From Firmicutes bacterium UBA5010 (GTDB lineage: Bacteria; Bacillota; Clostridia; Tissierellales; Sedimentibacteraceae): 37,869 nucleotides of DNA. Position 1 is the first letter of the stretch; each line of letters starts with the position of its first letter. Where the stretch lies: assembly GCA_002396645.1 (NCBI GenBank), contig DGYI01000071.1:8466-46334 (forward strand), written 5' to 3'. The position numbers and the translations under genes were made by a program. The notes under the pieces were generated by a model that saw only the letters and a program-made list of their open reading frames with translations, was not told the origin of the DNA and did no database searches. This document shows, in pieces, positions 1 through 7,860 of the stretch.

Positions 1-634
1 CATACAGCACAGTGACAGCGACGTCGTCAGACACTATATCTATCATTCTGCCGCCGCTATGAGCAGTGAGTGATATTCCTCCACCGAGATGTGCGACAAC
101 CAGATTACAGTCTTTATATTCTTTGCCCAGCTTTTGTGCTGTTTTTATTGCGGCAGCTCTCATATTAAGTGCATGAGTTAAGCTGACCCTGTCAACCTCA
201 ACTAAGCCTGTATGTCTTGCTATATCTATAAGCTCATCAACAGCTATAGAATCATATATATAAGCATTTATATTAAGCTCTTTCGCCATTTCATGAGCTA
301 TAAGCGCCGCTAAATTTGAAGCATGCTCAAGGACAGGTCTGTTCATAAGCACATCTACCATTGTATCATTTATAAGATATGCTCCGGATTTAACAGGAGG
401 TAAAAGTCCTCCTCGTCCTACTATAGCCGATAATTCGCTTGGCTTGATATCATGAGTTTCTAAAAAGTTCATAACTGCATTTTTTCTGAATTCAAATTGA
501 TCCTGAATTCTGTTAAAGCCCGCCAAGTCGCTGTCACTGTGCTGTATGCTTTCTACAAATAAAGGTTTGTCATCCTCATATACTGCAATTTTTGTAGAGG
601 TTGACCCCGGATTTATTGATAATATTTTGTACAT
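1..634 (-). CDS. buk: Butyrate kinase (C-terminal part cut by window edge)
   Basis: Butyrate kinase makes ATP and butyrate from butyryl phosphate in the cytosol, the last step of butyrate fermentation. About 211 residues are visible. The N-terminus carries the acetate/butyrate kinase phosphate motif (ILSINPGSTSTK). Further in are a GRGG motif in the region preceding the active site, NLAALIAHEMA, and the glycine-rich VVAHLGGGISL segment followed by MIDIVSDD, all typical of Buk rather than acetate kinase. The ATG at 634 follows a GGAG ribosome site lying in the 3' end of ptb, nine bases after the ptb stop, so the two are translationally linked. The gene runs off the left end; a full Buk is about 355 residues. 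Close relatives act on branched-chain acyl phosphates, so isobutyrate or isovalerate could also be substrates. Confidence 0.95.
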   Translation of the reverse strand, partial: MYKILSINPGSTSTKIAVYEDDKPLFVESIQHSDSDLAGFNRIQDQFEFRKNAVMNFLETHDIKPSELSAIVGRGGLLPPVKSGAYLINDTMVDVLMNRPVLEHASNLAALIAHEMAKELNINAYIYDSIAVDELIDIARHTGLVEVDRVSLTHALNMRAAAIKTAQKLGKEYKDCNLVVAHLGGGISLTAHSGGRMIDIVSDDVAVTVLY

Positions 635-643
635 AAAATTCTC

Positions 644-1552
644 CTATTTTCTATTGTTTTGTGCAACTAAAGCACCTAATAATATTGAGTAATATTTTGA
701 CTCATATGAGTCCGCTCTTGACACTAAAACTACAGGCGCACTTGCTCCCACTATAATTCCTGCACTTAGAGCATTGCCGAAATAAGTCATAGTTTTTCCG
801 ATTCCGTTACCCATTTCAATATTCGGTACAAGAAGAATATCCGCATCTCCCGCAACAGGGCTGTCATATTTTTTGATTTCAGCTGCTTCTTTAGAGATAG
901 CTAAATCAAATGATATAGGACCTTCAACTACTACGCCATCCACAAATTCTCCCGCTTCACACATTTTTTTAAGTGCATCCCCATCAACAGTCGGAGGCAT
1001 TTTAGGGTTTAATTTTTCCTTAGCAGCTAAGCAAGCTACCTTTATTTCATTATAGTTAAGTGCTTTTAACACATCTATAGCATTTTCCAATATATTCTTT
1101 TTACCTTCCAAATCAGGATATGTCATTATCCCGCCGTCTGTCAGGTATAAAAGCTTATGGTATACAGGAACATCATATACCATAACATGGCTTAGTGTTC
1201 TGCCTGTTGTAAGACCATATTCCTTGTTTAAAACCTGCTTAACAAGTATCGAAGTATCTATCAATCCTTTTATAAGGAAATCCGCCTTTTTTTCACGCAC
1301 CATTTTAACTGCAATTTCAGCTGATTGTTCTAAGCTGTCTGAATTTATCAGCTCATAGCTATCTATATTTACACCCGCTTTTTGAGCCAGCTCTTTTATT
1401 TTTTGTGCATCACCAATCAAAACAGGAATGACGATATCATTCTTATAAGCATCGTCAACCGCTATCAAAACATTTTCCTCTTCAGCGGCAACAACTGCTA
1501 ACTTCATTTTTTTGTCACTGTGCAATAAGCTTTTAATATCTTTTAATCTCAA
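644..1552 (-). CDS. ptb: Phosphate butyryltransferase
   Basis: Ptb converts butyryl-CoA and phosphate to butyryl phosphate and CoA, feeding Buk. The 302-residue length is normal. The protein has the phosphate acetyl/butyryltransferase fold features: KGLIDTSILVKQVLN in the middle, TDGGIMTYPDL, VEGPISFDLAIS near residue 215, and the C-terminal VPNIEMGNGIGKTM and SAGIIVGASAPVVLVSRAD blocks. The start is TTG at 1552, directly after the TAA of the upstream glutaredoxin-like gene, with GAGGTGG about 7 bases before it. The next in-frame ATG (residue 16) would remove the usual N-terminal helix and has no good ribosome site, so TTG is preferred. The order grx-ptb-buk on the minus strand is one operon. 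Confidence 0.95.
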   Translation of the reverse strand: MRLKDIKSLLHSDKKMKLAVVAAEEENVLIAVDDAYKNDIVIPVLIGDAQKIKELAQKAGVNIDSYELINSDSLEQSAEIAVKMVREKKADFLIKGLIDTSILVKQVLNKEYGLTTGRTLSHVMVYDVPVYHKLLYLTDGGIMTYPDLEGKKNILENAIDVLKALNYNEIKVACLAAKEKLNPKMPPTVDGDALKKMCEAGEFVDGVVVEGPISFDLAISKEAAEIKKYDSPVAGDADILLVPNIEMGNGIGKTMTYFGNALSAGIIVGASAPVVLVSRADSYESKYYSILLGALVAQNNRK

Positions 1553-1843
1553 TTATTCCACCTCTTTATATTTTTCAATTATTTCAAGCATTCTTTCTTC
1601 GTTTAATGCTATAAATGCTTCATCTTCTATTTTAAGCATAGGTATACCCACTATAGCTCTGCCTCTGATGCCTCTGTATACATCATGGGTATCTCTTATC
1701 TTAAGAAAGTCTTTCAAGTTTTTCATACTTTCTGTAATATCTACATATGTAAATTTAAAATTATTTTTTTCCAGAAACTCCTTAGTAGGTCCACAGTCAG
1801 GACAGTGCTGACTTCCGTAAAGCACTCTGCTATTTTTTTTCAT
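1553..1843 (-). CDS. Glutaredoxin-related thiol-disulfide protein
   Basis: This 96-residue protein has a glutaredoxin/thioredoxin fold pattern. Residues 7-17 (VLYGSQHCPDC) hold a CPDC redox pair after the first beta strand, followed by a helix and strand (FTYVDIT) and a cis-proline segment (VGIPMLKIED) near residue 68. It resembles the short glutaredoxin-related proteins of Firmicutes, which act as small thiol reductants; the true partner is unknown. It is the first gene of the ptb-buk operon, and its TAA touches the TTG of ptb. The ATG follows GGGAGG, 8 bases upstream. A function linked to redox control of acyl-CoA metabolism is only an inference from position. Confidence 0.8.
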   Translation of the reverse strand: MKKNSRVLYGSQHCPDCGPTKEFLEKNNFKFTYVDITESMKNLKDFLKIRDTHDVYRGIRGRAIVGIPMLKIEDEAFIALNEERMLEIIEKYKEVE

Positions 1844-1888
1844 ACTCTCAATCCTCCCATAAATTATACAAAATTATTGCATAGACTT

Positions 1889-1932
1889 AAAAGGCAAAAT
1901 AAATTTTGCATTAAAAATAAATTTTGCCTTTT
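1889..1932 (-). terminator. Intrinsic terminator after pduL
   Basis: A 12-bp perfect stem (1889-1900 with 1921-1932, AAAAGGCAAAAT and its complement) is closed by a 20-base loop and lies just after the pduL stop in the minus direction. The stem bottom supplies a short U tract. The stem and loop also hold a near-direct repeat of AAATAAATTTTGC. It separates pduL from the grx-ptb-buk operon. Confidence 0.7.
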
Positions 1933-1950
1933 AATTTAATTATCTTATAT

Positions 1951-2526
1951 CTACTTTATAATATCAACTAATTGCCCGTTTTTAAGTCCTGCTGCATTTC
2001 CTTCTTCTATATCTACATGGAACTCCAAAGCATATGTGTCATGAACTCTTATTAATACATTATTAAATACTAAGCCTCTTTGTCCTTCCACAGGCACGTT
2101 TACTAAATCCTTGTCTTTTACGCCATACTCAGCTGCATCTGCCGGAGTCATATGTATATGTCTTATAGCAGCTATGACGCCTCTTGGCAAGTCAATTTCT
2201 CCATTAGGTCCCACCAGTTTAATTCCCGGAGTACCTTCCAGCATTCCGGAGTCTTTCACAGGTATGTCACCTAAACCCAATGTTATTCCGTCGCTGAATG
2301 ATAATTCGACTTGTGACTCTTTTCTTGCAGGTCCTAAGACCCTCACACCTTTTATAGTTCTCTTTGGTCCAACTAAATCAACCTTTTCATCACAGGCATA
2401 TTGACCGGGTTGTCCTAAATCCTTAATCGGAGTCAGCTGATGTCCTTTACCAAACAAGGCCTCAATATCTTCTTGTGATAAATGAACGTGCCTATTAGAC
2501 AAGCCCACGGGTATTCTTTTGCTCAT
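1951..2526 (-). CDS. pduL: Phosphate propanoyltransferase, PduL type
   Basis: PduL exchanges phosphate and CoA on short acyl groups (acetyl or propanoyl) and is unrelated to Pta and Ptb. The 191-residue protein has both halves of the PduL fold. NRHVHLS near residue 12 and RHIHM near residue 122 supply the zinc-binding histidines, and LEFHVDIEEGNAAGL lies near the C-terminus. It begins directly at the first PduL domain (MSKRIPVGLSNRHVHL), so it lacks the N-terminal helix that targets microcompartment PduL. No shell protein gene is nearby, so it should be cytosolic. It has its own promoter and terminator. With Ptb/Buk next door it may supply acetyl phosphate for an acetate kinase encoded elsewhere. 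The ATG follows GGAAAGGAA. Confidence 0.92.
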   Translation of the reverse strand: MSKRIPVGLSNRHVHLSQEDIEALFGKGHQLTPIKDLGQPGQYACDEKVDLVGPKRTIKGVRVLGPARKESQVELSFSDGITLGLGDIPVKDSGMLEGTPGIKLVGPNGEIDLPRGVIAAIRHIHMTPADAAEYGVKDKDLVNVPVEGQRGLVFNNVLIRVHDTYALEFHVDIEEGNAAGLKNGQLVDIIK

Positions 2527-2561
2527 TTTAATTTCCTTTCCTCATATCATCTGATTTGTGA

Positions 2562-2590
2562 TTTATATTAATCTAACACAAAATTGTCAT
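2562..2590 (-). promoter_or_regulatory. Probable pduL promoter
   Basis: On the minus strand, ATGACA at 2590-2585 is followed 17 bases later by TATAAA at 2567-2562, about 35 bases before the pduL ATG. This is a fair vegetative promoter match. A TTGACT lies about 14 bases further upstream but its spacing to any -10 is poor. Confidence 0.5.
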
Positions 2591-2663
2591 TATTAAGTCA
2601 ATTATATTCCAAAGATGTATTTTTTTCAATATTATTTTTGATATTTTTATATTACATTCCGTA

Positions 2664-3542
2664 TCAGTTTCCTGATTGGTATTCATTTATGCCCAATTTT
2701 AAAGCTCCCATGATGCCTTGATTGTCATTTAAACTTGGAAAAACAATGTAATTTTCAATATCCTCAAGTTGTTTTGTTTTGATGTATTCTGACATCAAAC
2801 GCTTCACTTCTTTTCTTATTAAAGGCATAATATGCTCCTGGTGCATAACTCCTCCGCCCAGGACAATTCGCTCGGGAGAGATAATCATAATATAATTTAC
2901 CAAGGCTTGAGCAATATAATATGCTTCTAATTCCCATACTTCTTTATGAGCGCTAAGCTCATCACCTTTTTTCCCCCATCGTGCTTCTATGGCAGGACCT
3001 GATGCAAGACCTTCCAGACATGTATTGTGATAAGGACAGATACCCTCAAAATCATCGTCCGGATGCTTGGCCAGCAGCAAGTGCCCTCCCTCGGGGTGAA
3101 GCATACCATGAAGCATTTTTCCGTTAGTTATAATCCCTGTTCCGATACCTGTTCCTATGGTAATATACATGCTGTTTTCAAGACCTTTTGTAATACCCCA
3201 TGTGGACTCTCCCAATGCGGAGGCATTGACATCAGTATCAAATCCGACAGGAATCTTAAGAGCTTCTTTTAAAACTCCTACAATATTATAGTTTGACCAT
3301 GCAAGTTTTGGCGTGGTGGTGATATAGCCATAGCTATCTGAGTTTCTGTTTAAGTCAATAGGACCGAAACATCCGATGCCCAGTGCTTCGATTTTTCTAT
3401 CCCTAAAATATTCTATCATCTTGGGCATGGTGATTTCCGGTATTTCTGTAGGAATGGAAACTTTTTCAAAAATCTCGCCCATTTCATTTCCTATAGCGCA
3501 AACCATCTTTGTTCCGCCTGCCTCTAAGGCTCCAATTTTCAT
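2664..3542 (-). CDS. ROK-family sugar kinase (fructokinase/mannokinase type)
   Basis: A ROK sugar kinase, 292 residues, phosphorylating a hexose in the cytosol. It has the phosphate motif GALEAGGTKMVCAIG at the N-terminus, IGCFGPIDL, and the adenosine-site block YITIGTGIGTGII. The ROK zinc signature CPYHNTCLEGLASGPA, with PEGGHLLL just before it, is also present. It most resembles the ScrK/GmuE fructokinase group. Beside mannose-6-phosphate isomerase and an alpha-mannosidase, mannose is the likely substrate; this is inference. The reading frame is open further upstream, but ATG 3542 is preferred. It starts the conserved phosphate-binding strand, and AGGAGG lies about 9 bases ahead, while a start at 3599 would overlap manA with no ribosome site. 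It follows the manA stop by 16 bases and is last in the operon. Confidence 0.9.
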   Translation of the reverse strand: MKIGALEAGGTKMVCAIGNEMGEIFEKVSIPTEIPEITMPKMIEYFRDRKIEALGIGCFGPIDLNRNSDSYGYITTTPKLAWSNYNIVGVLKEALKIPVGFDTDVNASALGESTWGITKGLENSMYITIGTGIGTGIITNGKMLHGMLHPEGGHLLLAKHPDDDFEGICPYHNTCLEGLASGPAIEARWGKKGDELSAHKEVWELEAYYIAQALVNYIMIISPERIVLGGGVMHQEHIMPLIRKEVKRLMSEYIKTKQLEDIENYIVFPSLNDNQGIMGALKLGINEYQSGN

Positions 3543-3558
3543 GTTGTCTTTCCTCCTT

Positions 3559-4491
3559 TTATTCGGGATTGGAGCAAATAAGAGACATATTTCCCTCAAA
3601 TCTGCATTCCCCGCTTTTTGCCGGTATGATAAAATGCTGTCCGGCTTCCAAAGAAATTCCGTTTATTGAGCCTTTTCCGCTTATAACGCTCACATTGGTG
3701 AAATACTTTTCAAATTCCTTTATAAACAAGCCATCAATATCATATTTATCCACTGAGTAAAACTTGCAGCTTACTAAATGAGTATGTACCGCACCCGGTA
3801 ATTTTTCTGTCTTTTGATCTGTTTGTTCTTCCTTAAAAGGCACTGTTATATTAGCAATGCTCTCTTTTATATGAAGCTGTCTTGGCTTTTTGTTATATAA
3901 ACGATCATAATCATATAAACGATACGTAATATCGCTGTTTTGTTGGGTTTCTAATATCAAAGTTCCTTCTTTAATAGCATGAATACAGCCGGGCTCAATT
4001 TGAAAAAAGTCTCCTTTTTTAATTGGAACTCTGCGTATAAGTTCTTCCCACTTATGATTTTGTATCATTAACTCAAGTTCTTCTCGATTTTTAGCATGAT
4101 GCCCGATAATAATTTCACTTTCCGGTTTGCAGTCCAGGATATACCAGCATTCTGTTTTCCCAAGAGAGCCATTCTCATGAATTTTTGCATAATTGTCATC
4201 AGGATGAACCTGAATGCTCAAATCTTTTCGCGCATCAATAATCTTAACCATAAGAGGGAATTTGTCTCCCGGATAATTTCCGAATAAATCAGGTTTTTCC
4301 TTCCATAGGCTGCTTAATAAGCTACCGTCATATATTCCGCCCGCTACACGACATTCGCCGTTTTCATGAGCACTGATTGCCCAGCATTCTCCTGTAGTAT
4401 CGCTGGGTATATTATATCCGAATACATCCCGAAGTTTACTTCCCCCCCAGATGGTCTCGACAAACACAGGTTCCAGAAAAAAAATTTCCAA
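3559..4491 (-). CDS. manA: Mannose-6-phosphate isomerase, class I
   Basis: ManA interconverts mannose 6-phosphate and fructose 6-phosphate and needs zinc. The 310-residue protein matches the short Firmicute type I enzymes. EPVFVETIWGGSKL lies at the N-terminus; the metal-site block SIQVHPDD (Gln and His ligands) and KTECWYIL (Glu ligand) follow near residues 93-118. GCIHAIKEGTLILETQQNSD (His ligand, substrate loop) comes in the second half, with YRLYDYDR after it. The C-terminus is a small beta domain. It lies between the alpha-mannosidase and the ROK kinase, so the three enzymes form a continuous route from mannosides to fructose 6-phosphate. The ATG at 4491 follows AGGAGG in the 29-base gap after the mannosidase gene. 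Confidence 0.95.
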   Translation of the reverse strand: MEIFFLEPVFVETIWGGSKLRDVFGYNIPSDTTGECWAISAHENGECRVAGGIYDGSLLSSLWKEKPDLFGNYPGDKFPLMVKIIDARKDLSIQVHPDDNYAKIHENGSLGKTECWYILDCKPESEIIIGHHAKNREELELMIQNHKWEELIRRVPIKKGDFFQIEPGCIHAIKEGTLILETQQNSDITYRLYDYDRLYNKKPRQLHIKESIANITVPFKEEQTDQKTEKLPGAVHTHLVSCKFYSVDKYDIDGLFIKEFEKYFTNVSVISGKGSINGISLEAGQHFIIPAKSGECRFEGNMSLICSNPE

Positions 4492-4520
4492 CTGTTATTT
4501 CCTCCTATTTGAAATTGATA

Positions 4521-7500
4521 TTAATATCTTACTTTTACAGTTTTAATTTCAAATGGTTTAAAAACCATTTTGCAGTCACAAATATATATTGGCTCTTCCA
4601 TCATATCACAAAGCTCTAAGCTATTGTATTGGATTCCAAGATTTAATTCAGCCGCAGTGTGTGTTCCCTCACATTCATATAATCTGACTATAAAAGCATT
4701 TTGATTATCTTCACATGGTTTTATAGTTTCAACCAATACATTTTCCGCATCTGTTGAAATAAAGGAATTCATATCAAAGCTTCCTTCAGATACAAGGCGC
4801 TCATAATTAAAAGCATACGCAGGCTGTATAACGTTTTGAGCATTAAAGCCGCCGATATGCGGAAGAAAAGCATATTTAAAGCTATAATTTCCTACATCTC
4901 CACGGTCATCAGGGCGCATACCTCCCTTTGCAAGAGAAAGACTCATACAGCCATTTTCAACACTGATACCGTATTTACAGTTGTTGAAAAGCGATACACC
5001 GTATCCCGGCTCACTGATATCCGTATATTTATGGTTGCAGACCTCGAACATTGCCTGCTCGATTGTGTTGTTTCTTGTAACAGGTCTTTTTATATTTCCG
5101 AATTGTATTTCGTGAGATGCGTATTGTGCTTTTACCGTAGTGTCAAATGACACTTTCAGAACATGATGTTTATCTCTCCATTCTAACATTGTATCAAATG
5201 CAATAAGAGGACTGTCGGCATAGAAAATCATATCCTGAGATATTTTTGATTCTTTTCCTACTCTATATTCACTCCTTATGCGAAACTCAACATTTCCATT
5301 TGCCGCAACTTCTCGTGACAACAGCACGGCATCAGATTTTAATTTCAGCATACAGTCAGCATCTATATCCCAGCCATCCCAGCCTGCCGGTACATCCTCG
5401 GCTGAAATAAATGCATTAAGCGGTAAGGTTCCATGACAAAGCTCACGAAGATTATATTTGTCTACTAATGAGCATATATATCCGTTTTCATCAAAGCTTG
5501 CCACAACAAAAGGCGTTATAAGTTTGTTATCTTCATAGATAAAAGCTGACTCTTCTTTATTGTACTGAGCTTCTCCAAGCTTAATAGTTTTGTATGAAAA
5601 TGCCTCTTGTTCAAAGTTCGATACCGCCAAAACAGTTGAACCGTCAAGTTGTGTAACAAGCTGTGTTTTTATTCCTGCTTCATGTGACTTCAAGTATTTA
5701 TCGGTAGGTATGTACATTACATCTTTTCTGCTTTTACTGAGCGAATTAAAGGCAGTAAAGCTAAAGATCTGAGGACCTTTCTCTTTTATCTCTGCCTTTT
5801 GATTCGCAAGTTTTTGTAATATTAATTGCTCAGACTTAAGTATAAGCTCAGTTGTTTCTTCTATTGACTGGTCATGAGCTTGCGGTATACAGCTTCCCGG
5901 TAAGATATCGTGGAACTGATTAACAAGTAGGGTTTCCCATAAATCTCTATAATCCGAATCTGATGCAGCTCTATTATTGGAAACAGCATCCATAACCTCT
6001 ATAATTTCTATGTTTCTTAAGGATTTTTCAGCCATTCTGTTATTCTTTTTAATTTGCTGCTTGCCTGTAAGGGTTCCTCTGTGCAGCTCAAGATAAAGCT
6101 CTCCTACATATTTAGGGAGCTTATCGGATTTTTGTGCAATCTCATCCATATAAGCGGATACAGAGCTGTATCTTACTTTAGGACAGCCTTCAAGATTTTC
6201 TAATCTTTGAGCAAGCTCAATCATTTCAAATTGTGGTCCTCCGCCTCCGTCACCAAATCCAAAGGCTATAAGTCTGCTGTTTGATACTTGTTTGCATTTG
6301 ATACTGTTTTTATGTCCTATACCGTTAATTCTCTCCAATAATCCTTTAGGGTCAGGCCATGTGTCCATATCGAAAAAGTGCACAATAACAGAGCTTGAAT
6401 CAAGCCCTTGCCAAGTAAAGGTATCAAAAGGGAATTCGTTAGTGTCATTCCATGACAATTTTGTAGTAAGAAAATATTTTACACCAAAGCCCTTCATTAT
6501 TTGAGGTATAGCCGCAGAATATCCAAAGGTATCAGGAAGCCAGAAGCAATCAGACAAATATCCGAATTTTTCCTTAGTATATCTTTGACCCCAAAGAAAT
6601 TGTCGTATCAATGATTCTCCGGAAGGTATATTGCAGTCGGATTCTATCCATACAGAACCGTTAGGCTCATATCTGCCATTTGCTATTTGCTCCTTCATTC
6701 TCTCAAACAATTCAGGATAATTCATTTCTATCATCTTGGAATGGTAGGAAGAACTTTGTATAAATCTATATTCAGGAAATTCTTCCATCAGATTTAACTG
6801 ATTGGAAATTGTCCTTGCATTCTTTTTAATAGTCTCTCTTATAGTCCACAGCCAGGCAGTATCCATATGGCTATGTCCTACTATCACCGCTTCGGGAGCA
6901 CTGTCCCCATTTTTAAGTGACAGAGATTTTTTCATTATATCAATCGCTGCTTTAAGCGACTGTGTCCATGTATCGTTATCTACATTTTCAGGAGAATAAT
7001 ATAAAACCTTATGTACTTCTGTAAGGGTATTCATAATTTCAGCTCGTCTGAAAGAGTTTAAATCAGACATTTCCACTAATTGTGTCAAGATTCTCATATC
7101 ATATATAAAGTCTGAAACTATCTGATTTTTTACACAGATATTGATTTCCCCAAGTTTATATTTAAAACCTGTGTTAACGATATCTTCAAATGGCTGACAG
7201 CCCTTAACATAATGCCCCGCATAATATTCTACGGCAATATCTATAGGTTTTTTAGGGTCTGCATTTTTACAGATTCTTCGACTATAGTGGTTTCCGTGGC
7301 GTGTTACTGTTATTTTGCTGGCAAATGTGCCATAGGGCTTTCCATCTATCCAAAGCATTGCCTCGTATCCTCCGACATTAGGAATGATATATAAAGGCTG
7401 ATTTTCAAGCTCATTTGACGGTGTAAAGCTTCCCTTAAACCAACAATATACTCCTTCTCCTCCCCATGTTCCTGATTTATCTGTAAAATAACTGTCATCA

Positions 7501-7640
7501 GGTACTTCTCGGAAATCTTCTTTAGTCTCAAATACTTTATAATTTAATTGTCCGATTGGTCTGAAAACATATTGTTCAAACACTGATAATGTCCTTTTCA
7601 ATTTCGCCAACAGTTTCCTGTTCTGCTGTTCATTTAACAT
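4521..7640 (-). CDS. Alpha-mannosidase, glycoside hydrolase family 38
   Basis: A retaining, zinc-dependent alpha-mannosidase of family GH38, 1039 residues. The N-terminal region (1-240) is a beta-rich domain. The catalytic barrel follows with zinc ligands in GHSHMDTAWLW (about 255-265), the nucleophile Asp in WLPDTFGYS (about 370), and a third zinc site in QFHDILPGS (about 575-583). The remaining 450 residues are the beta-sandwich domains of this family. There is no signal peptide or membrane segment, so it works in the cytosol on imported mannosides. ATG 7640 has AAGGAG 8 bases upstream; an earlier in-frame TTG at 7676 would place that ribosome site inside the gene and is rejected. It is first in the operon with manA and the ROK kinase. 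Host or yeast mannan fragments or N-glycan pieces are plausible substrates. Confidence 0.95.
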   Translation of the reverse strand: MLNEQQNRKLLAKLKRTLSVFEQYVFRPIGQLNYKVFETKEDFREVPDDSYFTDKSGTWGGEGVYCWFKGSFTPSNELENQPLYIIPNVGGYEAMLWIDGKPYGTFASKITVTRHGNHYSRRICKNADPKKPIDIAVEYYAGHYVKGCQPFEDIVNTGFKYKLGEINICVKNQIVSDFIYDMRILTQLVEMSDLNSFRRAEIMNTLTEVHKVLYYSPENVDNDTWTQSLKAAIDIMKKSLSLKNGDSAPEAVIVGHSHMDTAWLWTIRETIKKNARTISNQLNLMEEFPEYRFIQSSSYHSKMIEMNYPELFERMKEQIANGRYEPNGSVWIESDCNIPSGESLIRQFLWGQRYTKEKFGYLSDCFWLPDTFGYSAAIPQIMKGFGVKYFLTTKLSWNDTNEFPFDTFTWQGLDSSSVIVHFFDMDTWPDPKGLLERINGIGHKNSIKCKQVSNSRLIAFGFGDGGGGPQFEMIELAQRLENLEGCPKVRYSSVSAYMDEIAQKSDKLPKYVGELYLELHRGTLTGKQQIKKNNRMAEKSLRNIEIIEVMDAVSNNRAASDSDYRDLWETLLVNQFHDILPGSCIPQAHDQSIEETTELILKSEQLILQKLANQKAEIKEKGPQIFSFTAFNSLSKSRKDVMYIPTDKYLKSHEAGIKTQLVTQLDGSTVLAVSNFEQEAFSYKTIKLGEAQYNKEESAFIYEDNKLITPFVVASFDENGYICSLVDKYNLRELCHGTLPLNAFISAEDVPAGWDGWDIDADCMLKLKSDAVLLSREVAANGNVEFRIRSEYRVGKESKISQDMIFYADSPLIAFDTMLEWRDKHHVLKVSFDTTVKAQYASHEIQFGNIKRPVTRNNTIEQAMFEVCNHKYTDISEPGYGVSLFNNCKYGISVENGCMSLSLAKGGMRPDDRGDVGNYSFKYAFLPHIGGFNAQNVIQPAYAFNYERLVSEGSFDMNSFISTDAENVLVETIKPCEDNQNAFIVRLYECEGTHTAAELNLGIQYNSLELCDMMEEPIYICDCKMVFKPFEIKTVKVRY

Positions 7641-7681
7641 AGCATTTTCTCCTTGTATAATATGTTTGTGGAACAATTTAT

Positions 7682-7710
7682 ATTTTACATCAATTTACAG
7701 CTTTAATCAA
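7682..7710 (-). promoter_or_regulatory. Promoter of the mannosidase operon
   Basis: On the minus strand, TTGATT (7710-7705) and TAAAAT (7687-7682) are separated by exactly 17 bases, about 42 bases before the mannosidase ATG. The fit to a vegetative promoter is good. Confidence 0.6.
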
Positions 7711-7735
7711 TCTTTCAATCTTTTTCTTTTAAAAA

Positions 7736-7752
7736 AGTGAACTGCATTCACT
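7736..7752. promoter_or_regulatory. Palindrome upstream of the mannosidase promoter, candidate operator
   Basis: AGTGAACTGCATTCACT is an inverted repeat of 6 bp arms around 5 bases, 25 bases upstream of the -35 box. Its size suits a dimeric repressor or activator of sugar-use genes. No regulator gene is adjacent, so the protein that binds it is unknown. Confidence 0.35.
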
Positions 7753-7810
7753 CTATGGAAGAATCGTTCTTTATTTGTCTGATAGTAAAGTTCTCTTTTC
7801 CATCAGATAA

Positions 7811-7853
7811 AAAAATAAGAGCAATGAAGCTACGATTCATTGCTCTTATTTTT
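7811..7853 (-). terminator. Strong intrinsic terminator, 18-bp stem
   Basis: A perfect 18-bp stem (7811-7828 with 7836-7853) with a 7-base loop is flanked by A and T runs. It starts 7 bases after the stop of the membrane protein gene and ends its transcript before the mannosidase operon promoter. The symmetry means it could also work on the other strand. Confidence 0.9.
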
Positions 7854-7860
7854 CTATAAT

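Noticed and set aside
1951..2526. Part of a bacterial microcompartment locus
   Set aside because: PduL lacks the targeting helix and no shell or diol/ethanolamine genes are present.
3543..3599. In-frame N-terminal extension of the ROK kinase
   Set aside because: It overlaps manA, has no ribosome site, and the conserved phosphate-binding strand begins at the ATG at 3542 with AGGAGG upstream.
7641..7676. Twelve-codon extension of the mannosidase to a TTG
   Set aside because: The clear AAGGAG for ATG 7640 lies inside this stretch, and the TTG has no ribosome site.
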